Positions 10,078-21,625 of a stretch of 64,000 nucleotides of DNA are shown piece after piece. The stretch spans positions 8,053,946 through 8,117,945 of the forward strand of contig NC_088654.1 in the NCBI RefSeq assembly GCF_964019385.1, read 5' to 3'. The stretch comes from Sycon ciliatum (lineage: Eukaryota; Porifera; Calcarea; Leucosolenida; Sycettidae). The position numbers and the translations under genes are program-made. A model generated the notes under the pieces. The model had not been told where the DNA came from. It saw nothing but the letters and a program-made list of their open reading frames with translations, and did not search any database. The stretch's first letter is position 1. Each line of letters opens with the position of its first letter.

Positions 10078-10595
10078 CCTGGACACTGTAGAAGTTTTTT
10101 TGGTAAGCCGTCACATACATACGCGGTTAGCAGTGCACCATTCCGGTCCTGAGTGCGCCTGGACAGGTGTCAGAGGCAGCCTTCGCTACGTCTTCTAATA
10201 GCACAGTTGCATCAACAACACCCCCCCCCCCCGGCCCCGCTGCCACACAGCAAGAAGAAGCAATGGCAGCCTCATCCATGGGGAGAATAACGCCAGCAGC
10301 AGGGGCAACATCATCTCCAGCAAAAGCAGCCCGAACAACAGTAGCACCACCACCAACACCACTGCCAGCAGCATCTGGTCCGGAGAGTAGAGCAGAGTAG
10401 CAGCATGACTGGTGAAACGGAAAGGCCTTACAATTTTAAAAGCTGCATAAATTACACTCGCCGTTCCTCTCGGTAACCATGGCAGGGGCAACCCGTGGGA
10501 AACGTAGATCTACGACAGCAGCAGGAGAAGCAGCAGCGGCGGCAAATTAATTTCCAGCAAATCCTCGAACACCACTGCAAAAAGCATCTGGTTCT
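10078..10595 (+). pseudogene. ZNF tail remnant
   Basis: Family tail coding in a shifted frame (10167-10400: S/T/A/P-rich, with VASTTP, MAASSMG) and further Gln-rich coding at 10495-10660. A C run at 10221-10232 and CAG/CAA-type repeats are likely slippage sites. It is part of the same decayed paralogue as 9775-10077. Confidence 0.55.
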
Positions 10596-10958
10596 AAATC
10601 CAGACCAGAGTAGTGACAAGACAGAAGAAACAGCAAAGCCTCTTGGTTCATCAGCAGACACAAATGGTCCAAGACTATCAAATAATTCTATTATCCATGG
10701 AGTACACCTACCTCTACCGGTAGAAGTGCTCTACGTCCTAGCTGATAAGGGTGGCTGTTGTGGTAGAGTTAAGTATGCCTGGTCTTCTACAGCAGTGTGT
10801 TGCTGCCGCTGCAGGGTTTTACTTTGCATTGACTGCTATGCCAGAATCATGCCATAATCCCCTTGTTCAATCCAGTCTGGAACGAATCAGACCTTGTATT
10901 TTACGTGCTCACAAATTTCTGACGATGTCAGCTTCATGTTTGTGGTTAGATGTGGAGG

Positions 10959-10989
<31 letters not shown>

Positions 10990-11834
10990 ATTCTGATGTA
11001 TGTCTATTATCTACATTGTATTTCGTTTGTTTTCCAATATCATTAAACTACATATGCATCTTAATGTCTGCATTCACTTCTGCATCATCCAAGATGACAA
11101 AAACACTTGTGCCCCATGAGACGAGGGCTTCGTAAACGGTATTAGTTTCTTGGTCGAATGGGAGCAAATCAGCATACAAAGAACAAATGCCATATAGGCA
11201 CTATTATGGCTTCTGTTCTTCGCGTGCTAAAAGATGACAGTATCTGTGATGTACTCCTATGGTTGTAGTCCACCGGTCTTTTGAAAATCCTTTCATATCT
11301 TCTGCCAGCCTTATCAATAACCAGGAAACTTGTACAATGCTCCGACAGGGGGATATGTATGTAGTTTCAAAACCTCTCCTGTGTCCGACGCATATCATAG
11401 TGGTCATGATAGCCCTTCAATGGCCATTAAAACGTACTTCGAAGTACGGAGAATCCCTCTGGACGGAATTCACCTATTAAATGAAAAAAAAAATAAGAAA
11501 TTAACCCCATTTGTCCATATTTCCCGGTTTATGTCTTATATGACATTGAGACAAACATTTTACTACCACGAGGGTCCAAACGGGAGCTCTACAACTCTGG
11601 CACCACATGGATGTTTTCGACACCGCACTTTCCCATCTAGCCTCCACCTTGGTTTTGCGTACCTGTGTGTGTGTGTGTGTATTTGACTGTGATTCAATGT
11701 GTGTTTCAGACACCGGTAGCGAAAACTCACAACAAGATGGGAGGTGAGTAGATCAGCTCACCAGCATGTGGTTAAAGACCGAAAATCCATTTCACTGCAT
11801 CCATGTTTTTCCCGTGTCAGGGCAGGAGTTCCCA
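10596..11834. repeat. ZNF-unit 3' flank and spacer (copy B)
   Basis: Copy B of bases 1-1234: tail end, 3' flank and non-coding spacer. Differences are scattered substitutions and a longer GT run near 11665. Confidence 0.7.
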
Positions 11835-11907
11835 GCAGGCAGGCATAGTGGGATGGTCTCAGACCATGATTGAGAAACCGACGGTACCAGGTTCAAGTCC
11901 TGCTTGG
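11835..11907 (+). repeat. tRNA-like promoter fragment (copy B)
   Basis: Copy B equivalent of the A/B-box-bearing segment at 1235-1307, with the same GGTTCAAGTCC box at 11890-11900. Confidence 0.35.
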
Positions 11908-12110
11908 AAGCGGAAGGATTTTTTCCAGTGCTGCGACCCACAGTTAATTATTACAAGTAACACTAATATTCTAACGCTTCCAGAATTTCCCTTTACCTTT
12001 TTCCTCTTTGGAATTATCACAGATGTACATGACAATATTATAGGGTACCCCGTAAGAAGGCCTTAGGCCTGTGAGACTGCCCTATTCAAAATTTAATATG
12101 AATAATAATA

Positions 12111-12221
12111 ATCAATGTAACATGATACTATACACAGTCAGAAAGTGCAATAATTAGGCACAAAACTTGTGTGCCTAGTTATTGCACTTTCTGACTGTAT
12201 ATAGTATCATATTACAGTGAT
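12111..12221. repeat. Near-perfect hairpin (copy B)
   Basis: Duplicate of the palindrome at 1510-1620, with a few arm mismatches. Confidence 0.85.
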
Positions 12222-12284
12222 GGAGAGTTACTCTTAACTTGTGTCCATATGTCCTTTTCTCTTCTACAATAATAATCAACACAA

Positions 12285-12802
12285 TAAATAGAGTAAGCTG
12301 CGCACTCAGTACAAACACCATTAGCAAAACTTGTTTTCATGTAAATAAAGAAGCTTATTCCTAAACGTTTTCGTCGCCATCTCATCAGAGGATTACTGGC
12401 AAATCAACATTAGCTCTAAACTCAATATATATATACAATGCAAGTAATAATTTAGACCCTATAAACTAGCGCGAAAAAAGGAGAGCTGAAAGAAACATTA
12501 CATCAATCAACGATATCAGGTGACAACAGATGCGATAAATTCACCACTAGAAAGTAACCATGCAACCAGAAACGAGAACTACTGATCTAAATTCACAAAC
12601 AATTTCAACGTAAACAAATTATTTTTCTGCTTACACAAAATCGGCATGGTGGTAAAAATGTAGATAGACTCCAATACACGCAAATACCTTTGACTAAGTG
12701 AACGAGACCAAACAGAAAAGCAATCATCAGTATAACTAGAACGACAATCACTATTCTGAACAAGATGGTTAGCAACAGAAGATTCACACACCCTAACACC
12801 AC
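12285..12802 (-). mobile_element. Penelope-like element, 3' remnant (copy B)
   Basis: Copy B equivalent of the fragment at 1690-2207: same C-terminal coding end (stop at 12579) and same 3' untranslated motif near 12378. It was duplicated along with the surrounding block. Confidence 0.65.
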
Positions 12803-13118
12803 TACTAGAACCAGTACATACTTTGGAATAACGTGACAATGAAACCGACCTTACATTCCTTGCCGCTACTGCCAATCCAGACGAGACCGATGTAGATGTC
12901 AGTACCAAAGGCACGTCCGTTAATGGCATTGCCTGCTGCAATGATGCTCCCTTTGACGTTCCAATGGCTGTTGATGTTGATGAAGAGGAGGAGGGAGATA
13001 AGGAAAATGCTGACGACGACGATGACGACAACGAAGTCTACTCTATTTATTGCGTTGATTACATTTTTATCTCCACGTAAGCTCTTTAATAATAATAATA
13101 ACAATAATAAGGACCAAT

Positions 13119-13325
13119 ATGCAGGTCGACGATGTGCCCACTGGTTTCGGCTGCAATGCGAAGGGTTCGCTCGGTTTTGTCGCTGGCAATATATTTCAGC
13201 ACCAACACAACTGCCAGCAGAAACTGGTTCCAGAACCAGAGCCGAGTTTTGGCAGGAATATTGCGTTGAAAATGCCTCCTGGTTCATCACCAGCCCAAAG
13301 TGGCGAACCACATCTGCTATCCTAG
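13119..13325 (+). pseudogene. ZNF linker fragment (copy B)
   Basis: Copy B of the linker fragment, open for 68 codons because the TAA of copy A is AAA here. It has the same GSLGFVAGN core and no zinc-finger cysteines or histidines in C2H2 spacing. Confidence 0.55.
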
Positions 13326-13805
13326 GCAAGCGTCTACCTCCACATGCATAGCTAGGCTCTAGGGCGGTGTTATTTTTGGAGTTAAGTCTGGCTTACAGGA
13401 ACAGCTCAAGTACAACTTGGCGTCAGAACTACGCATAACACCAAACACCACAACATCCAACAACAGCGCCATTCATTGCCTTAACATCGACATTAATACC
13501 GGTACTGCCAATGGAAGGGTGGTGCGTAAACCACTGGATAAGGGAGGCAGTTCACATATCCAGACGCCCTAAAGTAAAGTAAAGTACATTATCGTGTCCG
13601 TTCTCGAAGGGAACTCACGACGGCCGCTAACACACGGTAAACCCTTGCGGCAGATACAGCGCCTAACGGTGGGGGTGAGTGTATAAGTCTCACAACCACT
13701 GGCAGAAGTGCCGAGAGCGACCCCATAAGTTGCATCAATGTTCAGACGCCATCCGAACGTGAGAAATGATCGTAGTTGGGTGCTACTGGACATGCAATTG
13801 ACAAT
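13326..13805. other. Non-coding spacer (copy B)
   Basis: Copy B of 2740-3213. It ends at the junction GCAATTGACAA where the copy-B-only block begins. No gene seen. Confidence 0.5.
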
Positions 13806-14210
13806 TATAGCAATAAAAACTGCTTTATGGCAGTTTTCTAAAAAAAGTTATTGGGTTCTAGTCCATGGACCCCGTCTAAGAAGTAAGAAATTACCGAAAT
13901 GTGATAGCTGAAAATTAAAATTTCACCCAAAACCTCACAATAATCACAAGACTTGAAATGCCGCTTTCAACTTTAACTTGTACTGCACCAACAATTGGCA
14001 ACATGCATGCATAGGAAAGAGGATCACGAGGGGAAAAGGTCTTCTACATGTAGCTTTTAATTCTGTGTGTGATTATTGTGAGGTTTTGTGTGAAATTTTA
14101 ATTTTCAGCTATCACATTTCGGTAATTTCTTATTTTTTAGACGGGGTCCATGGACTAGAACACAATAACTTTTTTTAGAAAACTGCCATAAAGCAGTTTT
14201 TATTGCTATA
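13806..14210. mobile_element. Foldback MITE with about 140-bp inverted arms
   Basis: Starts TATAGCAATAAAAACTGC and ends with the reverse complement. The arms extend about 140 bp with few mismatches, and the central spacer is unique. The outermost TA on each side fits the 2-bp target duplication of Tc1/mariner-class elements. No transposase ORF. Confidence 0.8.
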
Positions 14211-15183
14211 ATTTCTTTTGTTTTTTCTGTCACCAATCAATGGAATGCCCTATATCAAGAGTACATTACCCCGGGGTTATGTACTCTTGCCTATATCAAT
14301 AATTATGTAAATGATGGCCTTCATATCATATCAAAAGGTTTATGTACTCTTGATCATATCAATACCGCATTATACGCATTGATGTGCAAGCCTTTTCTTG
14401 CAGAAAATGGCACTAGCATGATGATGCATGTTCTTCTGCGGGGGAACATGTGAGTAGTGGTTATACTTTTTTATACGGAGGTCATTCTGTGCATGTTGCT
14501 TTTGCAGAATTTCATGACTCTGTCATAAATTCGTCTTGCCTTTCAGATATTTCAGATTTCCCCACCCTCGATCAGATTTATTTGAGAAATGTAGCCATGC
14601 GCCAGGTGCGTGTCGCAGATGTTTTTGTTGATTCTGTGTTTATAGTGGTTTATAATCATGGGTTATCGTGATAAGGTCATCCAGCATCATAATATGATGC
14701 ACTGAAATCGTAATCCTGTTGATGTCGATACAACTTTGTGGAAGTAGTTCAATGACTTCAAACTGTTAGTCCACGATTTTCTAAAACAACACAGCAAAGG
14801 AGGAACAATAAACATGTATTAAAATGTAAACAAATACATTGCTGAGTCCGACACCTCGTTCCAACAACTACACTGATCCTGAGGATAAAAGGGTCAAGGC
14901 TATGGTTGGAGGTACTGATACTGAGAGATAAACAATGCACTCCATGATAATAAACTCTTACACATCTTTTGGTGAGTATGAATGATGTCCAGTGGAACCT
15001 CTTTAGGACGAACACCAAGGGACCGATGGTATTTATTCTGTGAGTTTGTCTTAACCTATTATTTTTATAACGAGTGAAAACAATTATTTCTCCAATAGAC
15101 ATACGAATAGATTTCTTCTACAGCGAAAGATTCTAAGCCACACCGACTCATTGACTCGTCTATTATGAAACAAAAGAGTCACT
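14211..15183. other. Copy-B-only insert, unrecognised part
   Basis: AT-rich sequence with no counterpart in copy A. It contains a short inverted motif (AAGAGTACAT.. ATGTACTCTTG at 14258-14290) and a 73-codon frame at 14450-14671 with no recognised domain. I see no defensible gene. Confidence 0.4.
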
Positions 15184-15463
15184 AGAGAGGTTCTGCAAAA
15201 CGAAAATGCGTACAAACTTTCCCTCTACATCATGAAGTGCGAAACTTCGCACTAAATTTCGCAATTTTGGAAGCGAAACTTGCAGGGAACACGAAATGAA
15301 CTGTCGTAGGAAATTTTGTGAGATCGGGTCATGGCGTACGTGCACTTGGCCCGCGCAAACTACGAAAATGTGCAGAACGCAAAGTTCGTGCAAAAATTCG
15401 TACACACTTTCGCAAGGACTGTCGCGAAACTTCGTTCGAATTTTCGTTTTGCGGAACCTCTCT
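15184..15463. mobile_element. 280-bp MITE
   Basis: Terminal inverted repeats AGAGAGGTTCTGCAAAACG / CGTTTTGCGGAACCTCTCT, extending imperfectly to about 26 bp. ACT flanks both ends, consistent with a 3-bp target duplication. No coding capacity. Confidence 0.75.
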
Positions 15464-16148
15464 ACTGAACCTTTCTTTAGCAACATGACGGCAACTGAAA
15501 CAGCAACAGAGAAAGTACGATACATGTACTGCACATTCTTGCAGGTACTACAGGTACTACAAACAGATTGCAGATCGTAATTCTTGCTTTGGCGGCACGA
15601 AACTTTATTTGGGGCAGTGCAATCTCGGCGGTACTCACAAATCAAACAGCCCAGACTCGAGTAAACAAATGCAATCACACAAGTACGAGATTTTCACGAG
15701 ACGAGACTGCACCCATTGGCTTGTTTCGTATGAAGCAAACAAGTTACTGAACCTCTCCACAATGGAGATTTACCCTGATATGCGAATTTATTTGGCAAAC
15801 TCGGTCAATGAGTCCTTGAACCTTTCCCTCCAGATTGGGAATTGCCAACGATAGCATGCCACTGACCAGTGCCTTACTTGTAACGTTCTATTGTGCAATG
15901 AATATGAGTATTTCGACAACACATCTAACATAAGCCTTACCGTCAAGAAGGTGAACTCGCGTTCTTCGCACACTGTAGTGTAGGCAAGGGCAAAGAGATA
16001 AAAATGGATCTAAATCCGAATAAAATCAGCACACGTTTCCGTAAATGAAAGGGTGAGCATAAGCAAATGAATCGAAGGAAACTGGTCAACTCAGAGATCA
16101 CCTGTCATTGAGTATTCCGTAAAAGGAGGCCTCGGCAGCGGAAAAGCT
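15464..16148. other. Spacer with direct repeat
   Basis: No gene recognised. The segment 16024-16138 (AAATCAGCACACGTTTCCG..) is repeated in the same orientation at 16203-16315, interrupted by the left end of the next TIR element. Confidence 0.5.
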
Positions 16149-16630
16149 AAATTTAGAAAGGAGATCCTGTCAGCTTTTCCATTATTTATTTCATTCCGCC
16201 CAAAATCAGCACACTTTTCGTAAATGAAAGAGTCAACACAAGCAAATGAATCAAAGTGAACTGGTCAACTCACCTGTCATTGAGTAATATTCCGCGAAAG
16301 GAGGTTTCAGCAGCGCCGAAACGAAATAAGCCAGGCCAGGAGACGAAATATCCGAAACAGCTCATGCAAGAAGCAGTTCCAAAGAAGGAAGTTCCTCGTG
16401 CATGCACATCCGAAAAGGCAACAACAAAAAGTCTGCAATGCACACGCATGCGGCCAGCCGGCCGCGCGATGGTAGGAGCCATGGAGTAGCTCCCTGGTCC
16501 AGGACCAGGTACCGAGCATCTTACGTAGAAACTTACGTAGCTACGTAGACAACGTGTCTGAATAGCGGTGTCGTTAGGTAGCGCCATGTGAACACAATAA
16601 TAGAAAAGCTGACAGGATCGCTTTTCTAAA
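16149..16630. mobile_element. TIR-bounded non-coding element
   Basis: Inverted termini of about 36 bp. The left arm includes GATCCTGTCAGCTTTTCC (16163-16180) and the right arm its reverse complement (16601-16619). The right end coincides with the point where copy A and copy B become collinear again. No ORF of note. Confidence 0.7.
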
Positions 16631-17340
16631 TGTGAAATTTTGATGATGTTACTGTTACTGTTGTCACTATTCTCTCCCGTTGTCCTGTGTGTTTGTTCAC
16701 GCCATTGCTCTATACATGTAGTTCAGCTCATTGTGGTACCTTAAGTGCAGTTTGGCGACGGAATCTGATCCCTTTTTGTGACATTCACACATTCCTTTCA
16801 GGCACTTTGGTGTTTTTTGTATGTACTTCGTTCCATGTGTTTGAGTGCGTAAACTAACACAAAATAGGGATTTTCCCATTTGGTCCGTTTTCGCATCTGA
16901 CGTCTCGCTTAGTGTGGTCTTGTCCTGCTTTCCTGAACTCAGAGGAAAGAAATTCGGAAATTGTACAAGTTGCAATTTTGAAATTTTCCACCTAACTCAA
17001 CAATAACCACGTACTCGTCAAGTAGCACGACATAACCTTAATGATTCCTGCCTCTACACCCCTACATACAACAAACACACATTTTCCCCATACCCTACTG
17101 TCCACAGCAGCTACATTCTCTGCGATAACAGTACACGGCTAGCCCTGTCACTGCCTCAACAGCGCCCTGCCTACAACGACAACACACTCTGTACACAGCC
17201 TCCTGTTCACACTATCCACACCTAACAGAACACTGCTAGCACTGAGGCCTACACAGTCTCCACATTGACGAGCAGCTTCCCACACAGCGCTTAATTCACA
17301 CAGCCAAATCCACCCCGCATACATAGCTCCAGAAACTTCA
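16631..17340. other. Upstream region of ZNF gene B
   Basis: Collinear with 3215-3918. The first half is unique non-coding sequence. From about 17060 it is the shared ZNF upstream module (TAACAGTACACGGCTAGCCC, CACACAGCCTCC, AACAGAACACTGCTAGC). Confidence 0.5.
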
Positions 17341-17355
17341 CCGTACCTTTCCTGG

Positions 17356-17365
17356 CATAAATACC
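17356..17365 (+). promoter_or_regulatory. TATA-like box of ZNF gene B
   Basis: CATAAATACC at the same 104-bp distance from the ATG as in gene A, followed by GATTTGGCCAATGCCATCC. Confidence 0.65.
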
Positions 17366-17459
17366 GATTTGGCCAATGCCATCCTCATGTTGCCTAATAA
17401 GCATGAAACCAAGGAGTAGTTTCGTTCTCGCCTTGGTTGCTCTTATTATTCTGTGTAGT

Positions 17460-19244
17460 ATGGCGTTTCCTCGATCGAAGAAATTTAAATGTGGTCATGA
17501 AGGCTGTACTCTCAGCTTCTCTAGCGCTCGCGAGGTGGCCATGCACAGGCGTACGCACACGATCAATACGTTTGCCGCTCTCCATCACGAGTCAGCGAAC
17601 AGTACTATGGCAGGTATTGAGACGAGTCAACCGGCCAGTTATGATCTTCAACAAGATATGTTGTTGTCTTACCCAGTCATTCAAGTGGACGGCCCAATAG
17701 ACACAACAAGCAACAATGAAATGCCATTCTCCGATATGGTGACTGGGTATGGTGCCAACGCGGTTAGTTCGCTCGGTTTCGTCGCCGGTAGTAATCTGCA
17801 TGACGTTTTGCAGCAGTCTGGTCACGATTCCATCTCCTCATTAACCGGCCCTGCCAATTCCATTGAAAAAGAGGAATTTAACCGTTATACTGAAGATGTC
17901 CGAGTCACACCAGCTGTGACAGGAGTAATGGACACGGTAGTAACAGATGAAGATTGGTCGAAGTGGCTAGATACCTTTGTTTCCACCCACACTGATGGCG
18001 CAGTTGAGGATACCACCGTCGAACACCTGGCCATTTCAGGATCACAGTCCGAGACGCAACCATTATCTCATCCACAGATGCAACTCGCTCAATCACCATT
18101 GTTGCAAGATCATACGAAATCTATTGTTAGCAGTAGCGGGCACTTAATGCAAACATCACATCAATGCCAGAATCTGGAAAGTTACACGCCTGGTGCACCA
18201 GTTGCCCTCCCAAAGTTTCCATTCCTTCCATTATTGTCAACGTCAAAAGTCTCTCTGCCGGATGATCAGCTAGCATTGGGCTCATTGGTTACCAACAACC
18301 CGCCTTCCGTTAGTGCTGGTGCTGATGCCACCATTAGCCGGAACCATCACCACCAGCAGCACCAGCAACAGTATCAAACGACTGTTGGTGTACTAGGACA
18401 CCACGATGCCGCATCTTCACTTGCAAACATTTCCATAGTGCAAGGTGCCGGCTCGGATGAGTTTCGTTCTACACCACTGGCCGGCAACGCGGGGCTTGCC
18501 CGGGACACGCCTAAGCATACAGTTGGCAAGCGATTTCAATGTGAGACCTGTAAGTGTTGGTTTTCACGTTCGCAAGACCTAGATAGGCATCTCCTTACCC
18601 ATACCGGTGAGAAGACTTTTCGATGTCCTATCTGTGAGCGTAAGTTTGCAAGGAAGGATATATTAGGTAGCCACATCCGTACACATAGTGACACGCATAA
18701 AGAAAATGCTCCTTTTCAATGTCTGGTCTGCGAGCGTAAGTTTACATTTAAACATAACTTAAAAGACCACATCCGTATCCACACTGGTGAGAAGCCTTTC
18801 CAGTGTTTACTGTGCAATCGAAGGTTTAACCGTTCTTCTAATTGGCATGTACACATGAAGAAGGTTCACAAACAGCAGGGAGCAAGATCAGCATCAGGCG
18901 TGCAGCACGGAGACTCATCGAGTTATGTTGGTACGTCTTCGTTGACGAACATGGTGAGCTTTACATCACTTCCGGTGCCGAGTGCGGCTGGACAGGTATC
19001 TGCCACAGCTACAGCGCCGGCTGTTGGTGCAGCGTCTGCCACATCTTCTAATACCACTGGTACATCAACAACACCAGCCACATCCATGGGTACCACCGCC
19101 TTCGCGGTCCCACAACAAACCGTAACCATGGCAGGCTCATCCACGGTGGACGTACTGCAGGAGCAACACCTGCTTCATCTGCAACACCAGCAGGCAGGAC
19201 ACCAACAGCCAGAACACCACCACCAAACCCACAGCCAACGATGA
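17460..19244 (+). CDS. C2H2 zinc-finger protein B (1+4 fingers)
   Basis: Recent duplicate of protein A, same 594-residue length and finger layout. By direct comparison I count 18 amino-acid differences, from about 22 nonsynonymous base changes against only 2 synonymous ones. In the first C-terminal finger the recognition helix changes from RSHHLDR to RSQDLDR, altering helix positions +2 and +3, which read DNA bases. R366 in the same finger becomes Cys. Cysteines and histidines that bind zinc are all kept, so both copies look functional but with different predicted DNA preference. Upstream and downstream flanks are those of gene A. Confidence 0.85.
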   Translation: MAFPRSKKFKCGHEGCTLSFSSAREVAMHRRTHTINTFAALHHESANSTMAGIETSQPASYDLQQDMLLSYPVIQVDGPIDTTSNNEMPFSDMVTGYGANAVSSLGFVAGSNLHDVLQQSGHDSISSLTGPANSIEKEEFNRYTEDVRVTPAVTGVMDTVVTDEDWSKWLDTFVSTHTDGAVEDTTVEHLAISGSQSETQPLSHPQMQLAQSPLLQDHTKSIVSSSGHLMQTSHQCQNLESYTPGAPVALPKFPFLPLLSTSKVSLPDDQLALGSLVTNNPPSVSAGADATISRNHHHQQHQQQYQTTVGVLGHHDAASSLANISIVQGAGSDEFRSTPLAGNAGLARDTPKHTVGKRFQCETCKCWFSRSQDLDRHLLTHTGEKTFRCPICERKFARKDILGSHIRTHSDTHKENAPFQCLVCERKFTFKHNLKDHIRIHTGEKPFQCLLCNRRFNRSSNWHVHMKKVHKQQGARSASGVQHGDSSSYVGTSSLTNMVSFTSLPVPSAAGQVSATATAPAVGAASATSSNTTGTSTTPATSMGTTAFAVPQQTVTMAGSSTVDVLQEQHLLHLQHQQAGHQQPEHHHQTHSQR

Positions 19245-19900
19245 CAAAGGACGGTGCTACTGTAGAGTTAAGCATGCCTGATCTGCTACAGCATTGTGCT
19301 GGGGCAGCTCCAGGGTTTTGCGTAGCATTGACTACTTTGCCAACACCTTGCATATCCCTTGTATCAATCGAGTCTGTGACCAATCACACTTTGTCTCTTA
19401 CGTGCTGATAACTTTCTAACGCTGACGTCACCTACATGTGCATGGTTTGATGTGTATGTGTCGACTGTCTAGTGTACACGGTCTGATGTATATCTACATT
19501 GTTTGTCATTGGCTTGCCACTAACAAAAAAATACACATGCATATCTATGTCTCTTAACTTCGTTGCATAAATGATGACGTCACCTACATGTGCATTTTTT
19601 TGAAATTGACAATAATGCTCCTTTCATCTTTCAGTTGTTTGGGTTATTTTGAGTTATCACTTGAAGTTCAATGCACATTTTGCAATATTGGTGTATGCTA
19701 TTTTTTGGTGCTTAGTATACCCGAGTTGATATTTTTATAAGTTTTGACTATCGAGAACGAAATTTGCTATAATGTGCTTGAAAAACGAAAAAGTATCGAT
19801 ATAAAAACCAATAAATCCATCGTTAGCGTCATTGGTTAATCGTTAGGAGTTAATGAATGATCGTTTCAGCCCTAATTTGATGTATATGTGTCTACTGTCT
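19245..19900 (+). repeat. ZNF-unit 3' flank (copy B)
   Basis: Copy of 5823-6480, including the CACATGCATATCTATGTCTC site near 19535-19555 that matches the insertion point of the 52-60 kb nest. Confidence 0.75.
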
Positions 19901-21118
19901 ACGGTATTCACAGCCCCTGAACCCGCATGCTCCTGTGTTCGCCCCTTCGTCTCCAAATCCGCCAACCCCAGCATTCTACTCTACAATTCATCCATCCAAC
20001 CGACTAAATGTTGGCCACATAAACATTTGCAGCCCACGACATAACAACCATGTTATAATTAATCTAATACATGTAGATGAGCACTGCCTAGATCTGCTGG
20101 CGGTTACAGAAACGTGGCTTGACTCAAGCATCTCGGACACTGAGGTTTCTGTACCAGGCACAATTCTCTTACGTCGAGACAGGCCGTGCGTTGATGGATC
20201 CTCCTATCCTCCTGCACCCCATGTCGTAAAGGCGGCGGGATCTGCATCTTCGTAAAGGGACATGTTAAGCTTAAGCACATCTTGGACCACTCACACTCCA
20301 GTCTAGAGTTGATATGGCTTAGAGCTGGCAAAGAGAAAGATAGTACCTTGCTTGGTTGCATATGCCGTCCCGCATCCGAGCCCGTAGAGGTTTGTAATCG
20401 GCTTGCTACATCCAACGAGCAGCTGGACGGTGAGAATATTGTGTTGTTCAGTTACATAAATGTCGACTTTCTGCGTAAGACGTCTAGTGCGTTCCACCAT
20501 CTCAAAGACATGTCAATTCCCATCCTTGTTCAAAATTGCAAACATTACACTAATTCTGAAGTCAACTCAAGGCCCCCGCGACTGCCCTTCTAACTACCGC
20601 CCAGTGTCTTTAACATCTATCCTAGCCAAGCTCCTGGAGGGGCTTGTGTTTTCTCGTATACACGTGTCTTTTAATGATCGTTGCCCATTCCATGTGGACC
20701 ATTATGCAAGTGCCTTTCCTTCCTGGACCTTCCGGTCGTCAGTCATTGACATTTGTGGGAAGCACTCTTTGGAATTCCCTTCCCAGCGATATTCGCCTCC
20801 ACAGTGCGGCGGTTGCCTTTAAACTGGCTCTGAACAGAATTAATAATTTGTAACCACCTTGCTCGGCATCCCTACACATTACTGCATGTTTTCTCGGTGT
20901 TTTCTTCACTGCATGCTTACACATACACACACCCATTTGAATTATATACAAACTTTGTGCTTTGGAATTATCATGATAGTTATGATTCTTTTTAACATTT
21001 CCTTCTCTCATAATATTATATTCGTTCTTAGCAGAAACCGGAGGTTTTTCCTCTGGTGAGAAGGCAGAATTGCCTGTGCTCTAAACGAATTCAAATAAAA
21101 GAAAGAAACAAACAAACA
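19901..21118 (+). mobile_element. Non-LTR retrotransposon, internally deleted
   Basis: The endonuclease start (19935-20515) matches the LINE at 6482. It then jumps at about 20516 to the beginning of the RT (SNYRPVSLTSILAKLLE near 20590-20640) and again, about 20680, to the C-terminal end (TLWNSLPSDIR near 20765). A 3' untranslated part follows and ends in an A-rich tail (AAGAAAGAAACAAACAAAC, 21099-21117). Catalytic RT motifs are absent, so it is a non-autonomous remnant. Confidence 0.8.
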
Positions 21119-21120
21119 TT

Positions 21121-21625
21121 ATGGCTTTCGGAAGCACCGTCCTACCGGACAACTTCTCACCAAGGTTACGAACGACTGGCTTGTCTCACGCGACGCTGGA
21201 CTGCATACAGCGGTTGTCTGTATTGATTTGAAAAAGCGTTGGATATGGTGAAGCATCAGCAGCTTCTTTTTGCTTTTGCAGCTGTCGGTATTTCGGGAGC
21301 GGCCCTGGCCTGGGTCTGATCATACCTTTGTCCCAGACAACAGCGGGTGGTTACCCACACTGGAACATCTCCGTAGGTGGCAATCACCAGTGGCGTGCTA
21401 CAGGGCACCATTCTGGTTCCAGTTCTATTTAACATCTATGTACGGAAGCTCCCATTGACAGCAGAGGCCTTTTCTTGCAAGCTCCCGATGTTCGCTGACG
21501 ACATGACGTTGTATGCCAGCAGACATACACAAGCTGAGGCCGTCGTTACCGTTACTGATTCGTTATCTGCAATTTCTGTGGATCTAGACGAGCTTGGGCT
21601 GCGCATTAATACAACAAAGACTGTA
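21121..21625 (+). mobile_element. LINE RT palm fragment
   Basis: Coding for the RT palm: GVLQGTILVPVLFNIYV followed by MFADDMTLYAS (the FADD catalytic motif, near 21490-21525), with frame breaks upstream. It continues after the insertion at 22395, so 21121-23060 is one LINE split by a later element. Confidence 0.8.

Larger units (their letters stand above)
10596..20509. repeat. Segmental duplication, copy B
   Basis: Second copy of the block at 1-7090, in the same orientation, so the arrangement is a direct tandem with 3.5 kb between. It carries an additional block at about 13805-16630 that is absent from copy A. At copy A position 3213 the flanks of that block meet directly. Confidence 0.93.
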
